Of a stretch of DNA of 64,000 nucleotides, positions 49,536 to 58,121 are shown piece by piece (the first letter of the stretch is position 1; each line of letters opens with the position of its first letter). The notes beneath the pieces were generated by a model. The model was not told the DNA's origin. It did no database searches and saw nothing but the letters and a program-made list of their open reading frames with translations. The DNA is from Streptomyces sp. NBC_00078 (lineage in GTDB: Bacteria > Actinomycetota > Actinomycetes > Streptomycetales > Streptomycetaceae), in contig NZ_JAPELX010000001.1 in the NCBI RefSeq assembly GCF_026343335.1, forward strand, positions 4,154,001 to 4,218,000, read 5' to 3'. The position numbers and the translations under genes were made by a program.

Positions 49536-50210
49536 TTACTTCGCGGGCGGCGTGGTCTTCTTGGCGGTGGTGGTCTTGCGAGGAGCCGGCGCCTTCTTGA
49601 CGGCGGCGGGCTTCTTCGCCTGAGCGGGCTCGGCCTTGGCCTCGGCGGGCTTGGCCTCCTCCTTGACCTCGACGGGCTCGGCCTTGGGCTCGACGGCGAT
49701 GGCAAACTCCTCGATCTCGTCGGCGGCCTCGCCGCGCCAGGTCTTCACGGCCTGCTCACCGTGCTCGGCGACCTTCTCGTAGGTCTCGCGGGCCTTGACG
49801 GCGTACTCGGCGGCCACGCCGACACCGCGCAGCGCGAAGTCCTGGGCCGACTCGCCGAACTTCTTCAGGTCGGCGTCGATCGTGGAGCCGAGCTTCTTGA
49901 TGTCACCGTCGATGGTCGCGATGAACTCGGTGACCTTGGTCTGGAGGGACTCCTGCGTCTCCTTGACGCGGGCCTGGGCCACCTTGGCACGGGCCTGCGC
50001 CTCCTTCGCACGAGCCTGGGCCTTCTCCTGGACGGCCTTCGGGTCGGTGCTGCGGACGGCCTCGAAACGGGCCGGGGCCTCGGCGCGCAGCTGCTCCACG
50101 ATGCCGGGCACCTTCTTGGCCTGCTGGAGGGCCAGGTCGGCGGTGCCGGCGGCGAAGTAGAGCGGCGTCGGGTCGCTGAGGGTCTTGCGGAGGTCGTCGG
50201 TGATGGCCAT
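49536..50210 (-). CDS. HbhA-like coiled-coil protein with Lys/Ala/Pro tail
   Basis: The 224-residue protein is built like mycobacterial heparin-binding haemagglutinin. An N-terminal helix region is followed by a long coiled coil (about 50-150; KAQARAKEAQARAKVAQARVKETQ) and a basic tail of PAEAKAEPAQAKKPAAVKK type. In a soil bacterium adhesion to heparin is unlikely; HbhA homologues associate with the membrane or lipid bodies. No signal peptide is present. It lies between the Xre regulator and DUF2516 genes, a conserved actinobacterial trio. Confidence 0.88.
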   Translation of the reverse strand: MAITDDLRKTLSDPTPLYFAAGTADLALQQAKKVPGIVEQLRAEAPARFEAVRSTDPKAVQEKAQARAKEAQARAKVAQARVKETQESLQTKVTEFIATIDGDIKKLGSTIDADLKKFGESAQDFALRGVGVAAEYAVKARETYEKVAEHGEQAVKTWRGEAADEIEEFAIAVEPKAEPVEVKEEAKPAEAKAEPAQAKKPAAVKKAPAPRKTTTAKKTTPPAK

Positions 50211-50295
50211 GGTGATGGTCCTCCCGGGTCGCTGTCAGCTGAGGGTTTTGGTTCCCGCGGTCGGTCGGTCGGCCGAGTGCACGTACTGCTCCTGG

Positions 50296-51018
50296 TCAGC
50301 CGGCCGTCTGCTGCGGGTCGTTCGGGTCGTGCGGTGCGGCATCGCTGCCGTCGGACGTGCGGGTGCGGCGTGCGGCGGACTTGCGTCCACCGGCCGTGCG
50401 GGTCTTGCGGGTTCGGCTCTCGCCGGTCTGCTCACCGGCGCCCTTGCGGGCGCGGCGTATGGCGGTGTCGTCGCCTTCGTCGCCACCGAGTTCACTGACG
50501 TCACTGATGTCGCTGATGCCACTGACGTCATTGGCCTCGGTCGTGGCGGCACGAGTCGTGCCCGTCTGAGCTGGACCGGCCTGATCCGTACCCGGGCTGG
50601 GCTCGGCGGTCAGGACCACCTCGCCGGCCTCCGGGGCCAGGTCCGTCGCCCCGTCCGCCGTGCCGATCCCGAATCCGTTCTCCTTGCGGAAGGACTCGTA
50701 GATCTGGAGCAGCACCTGCTTCTGCCGCTCGTTCAGCGTGGGATCGGCGAGGATGACGGCGCGCGTCTCCACCTCGTCCCGGTCCCGCTCGGCGTCGAGG
50801 ATGCCGGCGCGCACGTACAGCGTCTCGGCGGAGATCCGCAGCGCCTTGGCGACCTGCTGCAGCACCTCCGCGCTGGGCTTGCGCAGCCCGCGCTCGATCT
50901 GGCTCAGATACGGATTCGACACCCCGGCGGCATCAGCGAGCTGCCTGAGCGACAGCTGCGCGGTGCGCCGCTGCTCGCGCAGGTACTCGCCGAGATTGCC
51001 GACGTTGAGCGATGCCAT
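50296..51018 (-). CDS. Xre-family transcriptional regulator
   Basis: The 240-residue protein has an N-terminal helix-turn-helix of Cro/CI type (LGEYLREQRRTAQLSLRQLADAAGVSNPYLSQIERG, residues 9-43). A dimerisation region extends to about 110 and is followed by a long, disordered acidic-then-basic tail. Homologues sit immediately upstream of hbhA (Rv0474 in M. tuberculosis). ATG 51018 follows AAGGTGAAGG; a second ATG at 51036 would add six residues. A perfect 20-bp palindrome 30 bp upstream is the obvious autoregulatory site. Confidence 0.9.
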   Translation of the reverse strand: MASLNVGNLGEYLREQRRTAQLSLRQLADAAGVSNPYLSQIERGLRKPSAEVLQQVAKALRISAETLYVRAGILDAERDRDEVETRAVILADPTLNERQKQVLLQIYESFRKENGFGIGTADGATDLAPEAGEVVLTAEPSPGTDQAGPAQTGTTRAATTEANDVSGISDISDVSELGGDEGDDTAIRRARKGAGEQTGESRTRKTRTAGGRKSAARRTRTSDGSDAAPHDPNDPQQTAG

Positions 51019-51048
51019 GCCTTCACCTTGCACCACCGTCGCTAACTA

Positions 51049-51068
51049 TTGCAAGCAGCTGCTTGCAA
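51049..51068 (-). promoter_or_regulatory. Perfect 20-bp palindrome, likely Xre operator
   Basis: TTGCAAGCAGCTGCTTGCAA reads the same on both strands. It is followed on the minus strand by TAGTTA, a possible -10, so a bound protein would block the promoter of the xre gene. Confidence 0.75.
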
Positions 51069-51214
51069 AAGTGCGCCACGCCACTCGTTCGGGTGCCCCG
51101 CCGTCCGCCGGGCTCATGTCCTGTCTCTGCGATGTGTAGGCAGTCCCACTCTGGGCTTGATCCGCTTTGACGGACATCCGAGATCAGGGGTTCTGCCCCG
51201 GGAGGATGTCCATC

Positions 51215-51523
51215 ATGGAGAGCATGGGGAAGAAGAAGCCACGCCCTCGCCGCTCGTTCACGCCGGAGTTCAAGGCCGAGATCGTCGAGCTGTGCCGGCG
51301 CGGTGACCGCTCGGTCGGTCAGATCGCCAAGGACTTCGACCTGACCGAGACGGCAGTGCGGCTGTGGGTCAGCCAGGCCGAGGTCGACGCGGGCAAGCGC
51401 GACGGACTGACCAGCAGTGAACGCGAGGAACTGGCCGCGCTGCGGCGGGAGAACCGCCGACTGCGCGAGGACGTCGAGGTCCTCAAGCGGGCGACAGCTT
51501 TCTTCGCGAAGGAGACCCGGTGA
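51215..51523 (+). CDS. IS3 OrfA, transposase HTH subunit
   Basis: The 102-residue protein has a homeodomain-like HTH (FTPEFKAEIVELCRRGDRSV...DFDLTETAVRLWV). A leucine-zipper-like helix follows (EREELAALRRENRRLREDVEVL), used for multimerisation with OrfB. ATG 51215 lies 9 bases after GGAGG; a closer ATG at 51206 has no spacing. The end overlaps the OrfB frame by 4 bp, as expected for this family. Confidence 0.88.
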   Translation: MESMGKKKPRPRRSFTPEFKAEIVELCRRGDRSVGQIAKDFDLTETAVRLWVSQAEVDAGKRDGLTSSEREELAALRRENRRLREDVEVLKRATAFFAKETR

Positions 51524-52373
51524 CGGTGCATCCGTTCATCGAGGCGGAAAAGCATGGCGGTCACAGCGTCAAGCGTGCGTGTGAACTGCTGCAGGTCTCC
51601 CGAACCGCCTTCTACGCCCGCCGCACCGCCAAGCCTGGGCCGCGGGCGGTCCGGGACGCCGAGCTGACCGAGAAGATCGCCGAAGTCCACGAGCGGTCCC
51701 GCGGGTCCATGCCGCCCTGCAACGACAGGGCGAGGACTGCGGACGGCGCCGCGTCGCCAGACTGATGCGCTACGCCGGGCTGCAGGGCCGCCACCGCAGG
51801 CGACGGCGGCTGACGACGATCCCCGACCCGTGGGCCGCCGCCAGGCCCGACCTCGTCGTCCGCAACTTCGCTCCCGACCCGGACGGCCTCGACACCCGCT
51901 GGTGCGGCGACATCACCTACGTTGCCACCGACGAGGGCTGGCTCTATCTGGCCACCGTCATCGATATCGCCTCACGCCGCGTGGTCGGCTGGTCCACCGC
52001 CGACCACCTGCGGACCGAACTGGTCGCCGACGCCCTCACGGCGGCCTGCCGCGAGCGTCGCCCCGCGCGTCCGGTGATCTTTCACTCGGATCGCGGCTGT
52101 CAGTACACCAGTCAGCAATTCGCCACGCTGGCAACGGAGTTCGGAGTCCGCCTGTCCGTCGGCCGCACCGGTCAGTGCTGGGACAACGCACTCGCCGAGT
52201 CGTTCTTCGCCACCATCAAACGGGAGTTGCTCGACACGAGCTCCTGGCCCAGCCGGGCCGCTGCCCGCACCGCGATCTTCGACTTCATCGAGGGCTGGTA
52301 CAACTTGCACCGACTGCACAGCAGCCTCGGCTACCGCAGTCCCGCCGACTACGAGACCGCACTCGCAGCCTGA
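51520..52373 (+). pseudogene. IS3 OrfB (DDE integrase), frameshifted by a small deletion
   Basis: The first part (to about 51700) reads VTVHPFIEAEKHGGHSVKRA and then HERSRGS before going out of frame. The rest resumes in another frame from VARLMRYAGLQGRHRRRR. Intact relatives have a TYGAPRVHAAL segment after SRG that is missing here, so a deletion of about 17-20 bp not divisible by three is likely. The catalytic triad is otherwise present: TRWCGDITYV (D), FHSDRGCQYTS (D) and DNALAESFFATIKRE (E). The transposase is probably inactive. Confidence 0.82.
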
Positions 52374-52566
52374 CCACCACACCGATGGTGTCCGTCAAAG
52401 CGGAACAAGCTCACTTGTACCCCTCAATCAGGATCTGACGATGCAGAAGGGACGCCCCAGCCGGATCGGTGTGGCCCCCATTCCCATGCCTTGTGATCCG
52501 GCTTGCTCCCGAACTCCACCCGCCGGACCTCAGTCTCGCTCCGGTCCACGGCCTCGAAGCCCTCAG

Positions 52567-53292
52567 TCAACGACCCGTAAGCCAGTCCACCAAGTCGTAG
52601 ACCGCACGGCAGTAGGGGTCGTGGACGTCCCTCCGCATTCGCTCCAGCTCCCCCGTTTCCAGGAGTACTGGAAGCACGGCATGCGCTCCTGTCACGCCAA
52701 CAACAACAGAGCCGTCTTCGTCGCGAAGGGGAAGGTCGACACCGAACGGCGGAACGTCCTGTGATGTGGGGGTGTCCAAGTAGAGCCGACACGTTGCCCG
52801 ATCGAGAAGCAGGAAGCCCCGCAGGCGAAGCTCGTCCGGCTCGTCCGGCTCCTCGGAGACGGAGAAGGCTGCCGCCGCGGCCTGCAGCGCATCCGAGAGA
52901 TGGAACTGCGGCTGGTCGACGAAGCCGTGAACAGCGGCGGAGGCGTCGATTACGGGAATTCCGAAGGCATCGCGCGGTGCCACCTCGACCTCACGTTCAG
53001 AGCAGGCGGCCAATGCGCTGCGCAGGGCAGCCGCGAGGTCCCCTGAGGGAATGTTCCCGCCGTGTGTGTCCGTGAGTGGCATGTCGAAGGCAACTGACGT
53101 GTCCAGTTGCTGTCCGTCCCACAGAACGACGCGGACAACGCCGCGTCGATCCGGGGCATTCACGACACCACGCACCAGCCGAACTCCCTGCCCGGTCGCG
53201 AACGCCGTGACGCTGCTCAGCATTTCATGTGCCAGTCGCGCCTGCAGACCGGACAGGCCCGTCTCGTCCCACATCATCGGTTGATCCGTCAC
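52567..53292 (-). CDS. Hypothetical cytosolic partner protein (241 residues)
   Basis: This acidic, soluble protein has no signal peptide and no recognised domain. The C-terminal half carries LRLRGFLLLDRATCRLYLDTPTSQDVPPFGVDLPLRDEDG, and it ends DVHDPYCRAVYDLVDWLTG. GTG 53292 overlaps the stop of the upstream secreted-protein gene as GTGA, so the two are translated together. A secreted protein coupled to a cytosolic acidic partner is the arrangement of toxin-immunity or secreted effector-chaperone pairs, but nothing here proves it. The IS element borders its 3' side. Confidence 0.7.
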   Translation of the reverse strand: MTDQPMMWDETGLSGLQARLAHEMLSSVTAFATGQGVRLVRGVVNAPDRRGVVRVVLWDGQQLDTSVAFDMPLTDTHGGNIPSGDLAAALRSALAACSEREVEVAPRDAFGIPVIDASAAVHGFVDQPQFHLSDALQAAAAAFSVSEEPDEPDELRLRGFLLLDRATCRLYLDTPTSQDVPPFGVDLPLRDEDGSVVVGVTGAHAVLPVLLETGELERMRRDVHDPYCRAVYDLVDWLTGR

Positions 53293-54032
53293 ACGTGGTT
53301 CAACGCGTCAGGACACTTGTTGACACCCTGGCAGTAAGCCGTGATCACGCCGATCTTGTCGTCGTGGTCAGCGAGCTTGTACTTGTGGTCAGCGGTCTCC
53401 CAGTGGTACTGCGCAACGACCTTCACGCGAGCGACAATGATGCCGAGGCGGTCGTACAACACAGCGCCGTACAGCTTCCGGGTCGCTGTGCTCCCCCTCT
53501 CGGGGTGCTCGCTGACCGCTACCTTGATGACCTTGCTGCTGTGGATGTTGTGCGGTCCGGAAAAGTGGGCCCAACCGAACGCTCTGTTGCCCTGCCGGGT
53601 AGGGATGTAGCGGCCGTCCGCGTCATGGCCGACGAACTTCACCACGCTCCAGTGACTGCTCGCGGCCTCATCTGCTTCGGCCCCCGAGTCATCCGCCACG
53701 ACAGCAGAGTCCGCCGCCGCGATAGCCTTGTCCGTGTCGTCCGCTACGGCCGAATCTGCCTGTGAGTCTGCCTCCGTCACAGCTTCGTACGTGAGTCCTT
53801 GCTGAGCGGCCTTGTCTGCTCCGAAAGTCTGGACATACTGCTCATCGGTCGCAAGGAGAAGTTGCCCTCCCTCCGGACTGGCCGCTGCGTCACTGTCAGC
53901 GGCACTGGTTCCCGCAGACGTTGAGGTCTGGTCGGCGACATCGGGAGCATCGGCGTAAGCGGGAGTCACCCCAAGAACAACGGATCCCAACAGTGCAAAC
54001 GAAGCCACTTTGGCCTTCGCTCGTTCCCCCAT
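53289..54032 (-). CDS. Secreted protein with acidic linker and novel C-terminal domain
   Basis: The 247-residue precursor has signal MGERAKAKVASFALLGSVVL...AYA (cleavage about residue 27-30). An Ala/Asp/Ser-rich acidic linker of about 95 residues follows. The C-terminal domain of about 120 residues begins SSHWSVVKFVGHDADGRYIP and contains AFGWAHFSGPHNIHSS. It ends with two close cysteines, AYCQGVNKCPDALNHV. The domain is rich in His and aromatics, and I do not recognise it. It is coupled by GTGA to the cytosolic gene downstream. A TATCGC / GCGATA dyad lies directly upstream. Confidence 0.75.
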   Translation of the reverse strand: MGERAKAKVASFALLGSVVLGVTPAYADAPDVADQTSTSAGTSAADSDAAASPEGGQLLLATDEQYVQTFGADKAAQQGLTYEAVTEADSQADSAVADDTDKAIAAADSAVVADDSGAEADEAASSHWSVVKFVGHDADGRYIPTRQGNRAFGWAHFSGPHNIHSSKVIKVAVSEHPERGSTATRKLYGAVLYDRLGIIVARVKVVAQYHWETADHKYKLADHDDKIGVITAYCQGVNKCPDALNHV

Positions 54033-54038
54033 GGTCCT

Positions 54039-54069
54039 GTATCGCAAATATTACTGGCGTCAGCGATAC
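54039..54069 (-). promoter_or_regulatory. Inverted repeat upstream of the secreted/cytosolic pair
   Basis: GTATCGC (54039-54045) and GCGATAC (54063-54069) flank a 17-bp AT-rich interval, 7 bp before the start codon. This is a plausible operator or promoter-proximal dyad. Confidence 0.5.
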
Positions 54070-54315
54070 GCCGTGGTCAGCGGCGTAGCGCGCGATCAAG
54101 TTAACCGCGAAAGATCCGATCGTCCACACAATTGAGCGATTCCTGAACAACCATGACAACTGGCGCCCAGGGCTCTGCTCCCGGCCCTCTGCGGCGCGCT
54201 TCAGAGACGACTGCCTACGGTTGAACGGGACGGTGGAGGCGCGTTCGTTCCACTCAACCATAGGCACCGCAGGTCAGAGCATCGCACTACCCACCGTTAT
54301 CTGGGACAGGACAGC

Positions 54316-54816
54316 TCACCGACCGGCAGCGGGTCGATTCCCTTCGAGCCACTCCTCCAGTACGGCGAAATCCGCGTCGGTGAGTGCGTTCCGAGGGTCG
54401 ACTCGGTGCAGCAGGGCGGGAGCCGGATGATGCGCGGCGACCCAGTCGCGGTCGGCGGCGGTGATCTCGTCGTCGAGCCAGACGAAGGGGCGACCGTCCG
54501 CCCAGGCCACCAGGGGCCGGGTCTTCCAGTGCAGCGGCGCCGGCAGCTCGTCCTCGTCGGGCCAGTCCACCTGCGGCAGCGGGGGCAGGCCCAGCCAGGC
54601 CGCGAGGCACACGTTCGCGTCCTCCATCCAGGTCGTCGCCCACACCAGCTCGCAGTCCAGGGCGGTGAGCCGTGCGCCGAGCGCGGGATCGACGCGGCTG
54701 AGCAGCGGATGGCCGACGGCCTCGCGCGGCACGGCGAAGCGCGCCCGGTACGACGGGTACGGGCGCGCCGATCCGAACGGGATCAGTGTTCCGTCGATGT
54801 CGAGGAAGAGAAGCAT
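54316..54816 (-). CDS. HAD-like hydrolase domain protein
   Basis: The 166-residue protein starts MLLFLDIDGTLIPFGSARP, with the HAD nucleophile motif DxDGT at residues 6-10. It continues with VWATTWMEDANVCLAAWLGL (Thr motif II region) and FVWLDDEITAADRDWV (acidic motif IV). It is close to the HAD domain seen alone or fused to RNA-repair proteins in actinobacteria. The substrate is unknown. ATG 54816 is preferred because the nucleophile motif is then close to the N terminus, as usual. Confidence 0.82.
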   Translation of the reverse strand: MLLFLDIDGTLIPFGSARPYPSYRARFAVPREAVGHPLLSRVDPALGARLTALDCELVWATTWMEDANVCLAAWLGLPPLPQVDWPDEDELPAPLHWKTRPLVAWADGRPFVWLDDEITAADRDWVAAHHPAPALLHRVDPRNALTDADFAVLEEWLEGNRPAAGR

Positions 54817-54864
54817 CAGGAACAGGATCGACGATCGGCGCACCGGGGGCATGACGAAAGCGGA

Positions 54865-55486
54865 TCAGCCCTCGAATCCCTGCTGCGCAAGGATCTTGTC
54901 GATACGCGCCCGGTGCGCCGCCTCCCACGCGTCCGGGGACTCCCCGGCCTCCTTCGCGAGCCTGCCCCGGGCCGCCGTGAGCACCTCGTCCAGCCGGGCG
55001 GCGGGTACGGCGACGATGCCCTCCCCGTCGGCCGACGACATCGCCGGCGTCGACCCGTACGCCACCGCACGTCACCGGCGCGCCCAGCGGCCGTACGACC
55101 GACTTGGCGCCCGGGATCGGGATCACGCCCCGGGCGAACACCGGGAACTCCCTCGCCCGCACCTCGGCGAGAAAGCGGATCAGCCCGTCGAGGACGAAGC
55201 CCGCGATGCCCCGCCGCTGGGCGACGGCGCAGACGTTGCCGCCCGCGAGCGCCCGGTCCAGGTCTCCGGACTCGACGACGAGAACCGATCCGGGCTCGGC
55301 GCGATGGATGGCGGCGTGCAGCATGAGGTTGTCGCCGGGCGCGCAGCTGACGGTGAAGGCGGGCCCTGCCACCCGCCCGGCCGGCCCCCACAGCGGGCGG
55401 ATTCCGATGCCCATGACCTGCCCGTGGCCGAGAAGGTCGGCGAGTGTGGTCGTGGGGACGGCGCTGAAGTCAATGGCGTCAGTCAT
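54865..55486 (-). pseudogene. RraA-like aldolase/regulator, frameshifted
   Basis: RraA-fold proteins include 4-hydroxy-4-methyl-2-oxoglutarate aldolases and RNase E regulators. The first part reads MTDAIDFSAVPTTTLADLLG, GPAFTVSCAPGDNLMLHAAI and CGGVRVDAGDVV. At about 55040 the frame breaks, and the expected continuation ADGEGIVAVPAARLDEVL is found in another frame, ending ILAQQGFEG at 54865. The total length (622 bp) is 2 nt short of whole codons, consistent with loss of 2 nt after GDVV. Either a pseudogene or a sequencing error. Confidence 0.8.
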
Positions 55487-55658
55487 CCGTCGGAAGCTAT
55501 CGCTCCCACCAGGACCCGGTACGTGACGCTGCGTTGCCCTACTCCGTCATCGGCCGATCCACCCGTCCGTCCTGGCACGCCGCCCCCTGGCCCCCCGGCA
55601 ACCGACGGGGCGTCATATACCCGTGGCCGCACCGGCTTTCGGCGGACTCATGCTCCCC

Positions 55659-57845
55659 CTAGGCCAGGGCGCGGGCGAGATGGGGGTTCGCGGTCGAGCG
55701 GGTGGGCAGGCCGAGTGAGGCGGTGGCCGCCGCCAGCGTCATGGCGTACGAGTCCACGGCCCGGCGGACGTTGGGAGCGTCCAGGGCGTCGCAGGTCATC
55801 AGGCGGTCGAGGTCGATGTACGCGGAGCGCACGATCTCGATCCAGCGGTAGGCGCGCCAGTCCTTGCGCCAGTCGACGGTGTACTTGTCCGGCAGTCCCA
55901 GCTCCCAGCGGCGGAACATCCGGTCCCGGATCTCCGGACGCGTGGGCGTGAGATGCATGTGCCGGACCAGGTCATAGAGGGGATCGCCGACGATCGCCAT
56001 CTCCCAGTCGATGATGGTCAGCGCGAGGTGATCGTCGCGGCGCACGAGGTTCCACGGGTTCAGATCACCGTGCAGCAGTGCGGGCGCCCGGTGACTCACC
56101 TCGCGGTGGGACAGGATCTCCGCCAGCCGGTCGGCGCCGGGCAGCCCGAGAAGCCGGGCCAACTGCTGCGATTCCTTTGGCAACTCCCTTACGAGAGATA
56201 CCAGTTGCTCCCGCAGCCATCGGTAGAAACCACCCTCGCCGGCCGCCGGGTCGACCTGGATGTAGTCGACGTCTGTCATGGCGCAGAGCTGGTCGACCAG
56301 CCCGTCCGCCTCGTGTGGGAGCAGGCCGTGCACCGGATGGCTCGGCGGCTCGTCGATGTCGCGGTTTCCGACGTACGTGTGGATCGCGAAGGGTTCCTTG
56401 CGATAACTCTTGCCCAGGGCGAGAACGCGCGGTGCCGCCACCTTCACGCGCGACTGCTCGATGGCCCGGAGCACCGCGTGCTCGCTGAGGAAACTGCGCT
56501 CACGTCGGCACGGCTGCGCCACCTTGCGCCGCACCACGACCGGGAAATCGATGTCCGCCACCCAGACGACCGTGTTGAGATGTGCGGTCCCTTTGAACAC
56601 GCGGTTGGCGGGGGCGGCGCCCTCCGCGATCAGGGCCCGATCGACCGCTTCGCGCGGGAAGTCGCGGTGCTCCGGAAGCCGCCTGTCCGACCGCCAGTGG
56701 ACGTGGTACGAATCCTGCCTCTGGCCACGATTCCTGCCGTCGTCCCGTGATGCCCGCCACCGGAAGAGGATTCGTTCGATCTCCTCCAGGCTGGGTACGT
56801 TGCGGAGTCTGAGTGGTTTCGCCGCAGCCCCCAGGGCCCGCCGGACCGTGTCGGTCGCCTCGTCGAGGGTTTTCTGGTCGCGCGAGTTCTCCAGCGACTT
56901 CGCCACCCGCATCACGTCCGGGTAGACGGACTGCGCCCGCTCGAATTCGACGTAGTGCTGCAGGTCCTTGTCCAGACCGCTGACGGCCGCCGGGCGGGTC
57001 GTCTCCATGGCGTTCGCCCACGCCTCGACCACCTCGTCCCACTGGTGATCCGGATACCGCATGCGCACCAGGTGCGTGGCGAGTTCGTGCAGGGGGTCCC
57101 CGTAGGTCGCCAGCTCCCAGTCGACGCAGATGAGGGGCGGGGCTCCGCCGTACGACACGATGAGGTTGTCGCGGTGGAGATCCGCGTGGAGCAGGCTGTA
57201 CGGCCGCCGTTTCATGGCGGGCACCCGCTCCGCGAACCGGGTCAGGGCATCCTCGGGCATGCCCAGCGCAGCGAACAGGCCACCGAAGACGAGCCAGTTG
57301 GGCCGACGGATCTGCCGGTCCGCCTGATGTGCCAGAACGCGCAGAAACCCCTGGCTGTCCTTGTTGTGGGGCCAGACCGCCGGCAGCGCCGGCAGCGCCT
57401 CCCTGCGCACCTGGGTCATCTGCGCGAAGAGACCGGCCAGCGCCCTGACCAGGAGGGCGTCCACTGGCTTGCCGTTCCCGCAGATACTGGAGAGAGGCAC
57501 ACCCTCGACGTAGCTGTGGATCGCGAAGTGATCCCGCTTGACGAGGCATTCCGGAACGTGGGGCAGGATCCCCTTGATCGCCTGGAGGATCTCCGCCTCG
57601 TCGTCCCAGGTCCTGATGACCACCGGCAGGGCGTCCGTGCGCCGGACCCGCACCGTCACCGGCGTACCCGCCTCACGCCGTAAGAGGCGCGCCATCGGTT
57701 CGGTGAGCGGCAGCATGTAGTTCTGGTTGTGGTACCCGCTGGTCGCCTGCCCCAGCGTCGCAGCGTGACTCATGAACGCCTGACAGGCGTCATCGAGTGT
57801 GGCGCGCTCCCCGCGAAAGGGGCGGGGAAGCGGAGGTGCGCCCAC
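55659..57845 (-). CDS. Tandem-domain APH/choline-kinase-like phosphotransferase
   Basis: The 728-residue protein contains two kinase-fold domains in one chain. Domain 1 (about 30-330) has LLHADLHRDNLIV and CVDWELATYGDP. Domain 2 (about 400-690) has LLHGDLNPWNLV and IIDWEMAIVGDPLYDL. Both keep the catalytic HxDxxxxN and the DWE/D metal motif, so both could be active. Single-domain relatives phosphorylate aminoglycosides, choline or fructosamine; here the substrate is unknown. GTG 57845 is chosen because CGGAGCGG lies just upstream; ATG 57773 is the alternative. It follows the GntR/HAD operon in the same direction. Confidence 0.85.
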   Translation of the reverse strand: MGAPPLPRPFRGERATLDDACQAFMSHAATLGQATSGYHNQNYMLPLTEPMARLLRREAGTPVTVRVRRTDALPVVIRTWDDEAEILQAIKGILPHVPECLVKRDHFAIHSYVEGVPLSSICGNGKPVDALLVRALAGLFAQMTQVRREALPALPAVWPHNKDSQGFLRVLAHQADRQIRRPNWLVFGGLFAALGMPEDALTRFAERVPAMKRRPYSLLHADLHRDNLIVSYGGAPPLICVDWELATYGDPLHELATHLVRMRYPDHQWDEVVEAWANAMETTRPAAVSGLDKDLQHYVEFERAQSVYPDVMRVAKSLENSRDQKTLDEATDTVRRALGAAAKPLRLRNVPSLEEIERILFRWRASRDDGRNRGQRQDSYHVHWRSDRRLPEHRDFPREAVDRALIAEGAAPANRVFKGTAHLNTVVWVADIDFPVVVRRKVAQPCRRERSFLSEHAVLRAIEQSRVKVAAPRVLALGKSYRKEPFAIHTYVGNRDIDEPPSHPVHGLLPHEADGLVDQLCAMTDVDYIQVDPAAGEGGFYRWLREQLVSLVRELPKESQQLARLLGLPGADRLAEILSHREVSHRAPALLHGDLNPWNLVRRDDHLALTIIDWEMAIVGDPLYDLVRHMHLTPTRPEIRDRMFRRWELGLPDKYTVDWRKDWRAYRWIEIVRSAYIDLDRLMTCDALDAPNVRRAVDSYAMTLAAATASLGLPTRSTANPHLARALA

Positions 57846-58121
57846 TGGCCGCTCCGGGTGCGAAAGGTGCGAAATGGGTGAAGGTAGGGCAAACCGTAAG
57901 CGCTGGCAGGATCCTGCGCACACCAGAATGGGGGGTGCGTGACCACAACGGGTGGTGTTCCACCCTTTTGCCCAGAGTCTGCCTGAGGTCGTCCGAGATT
58001 TATCTGTTCGACGTAGTCATACGGACGAAAGCGAGCGATTGCTCAGTCGGTGCGGGCATGCTACAGCACACCACAGGGCTTTCCCTGAGTACCGCCGGCA
58101 TCGCGCACCCCGCCCGCACAC

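Larger units (their letters stand above)
51152..52413 (+). mobile_element. IS3-family insertion sequence, probably inactive
   Basis: The element is 1262 bp. Its terminal inverted repeats (51152-51176 and 52389-52413) match at 23 of 25 positions, include a perfect 16-bp core TCCGCTTTGACGGACA, and end TG...CA. It encodes OrfA (helix-turn-helix) and a frame-disrupted OrfB (DDE transposase). No exact target duplication is visible at the ends (CTC versus CTT), suggesting an old insertion. Confidence 0.88.

Noticed and set aside
53289..54047. ATG 54047 as the secreted-protein start
   Set aside because: It would add MRYRT before the signal peptide and falls inside the GTATCGC dyad; 54032 gives a normal signal peptide.
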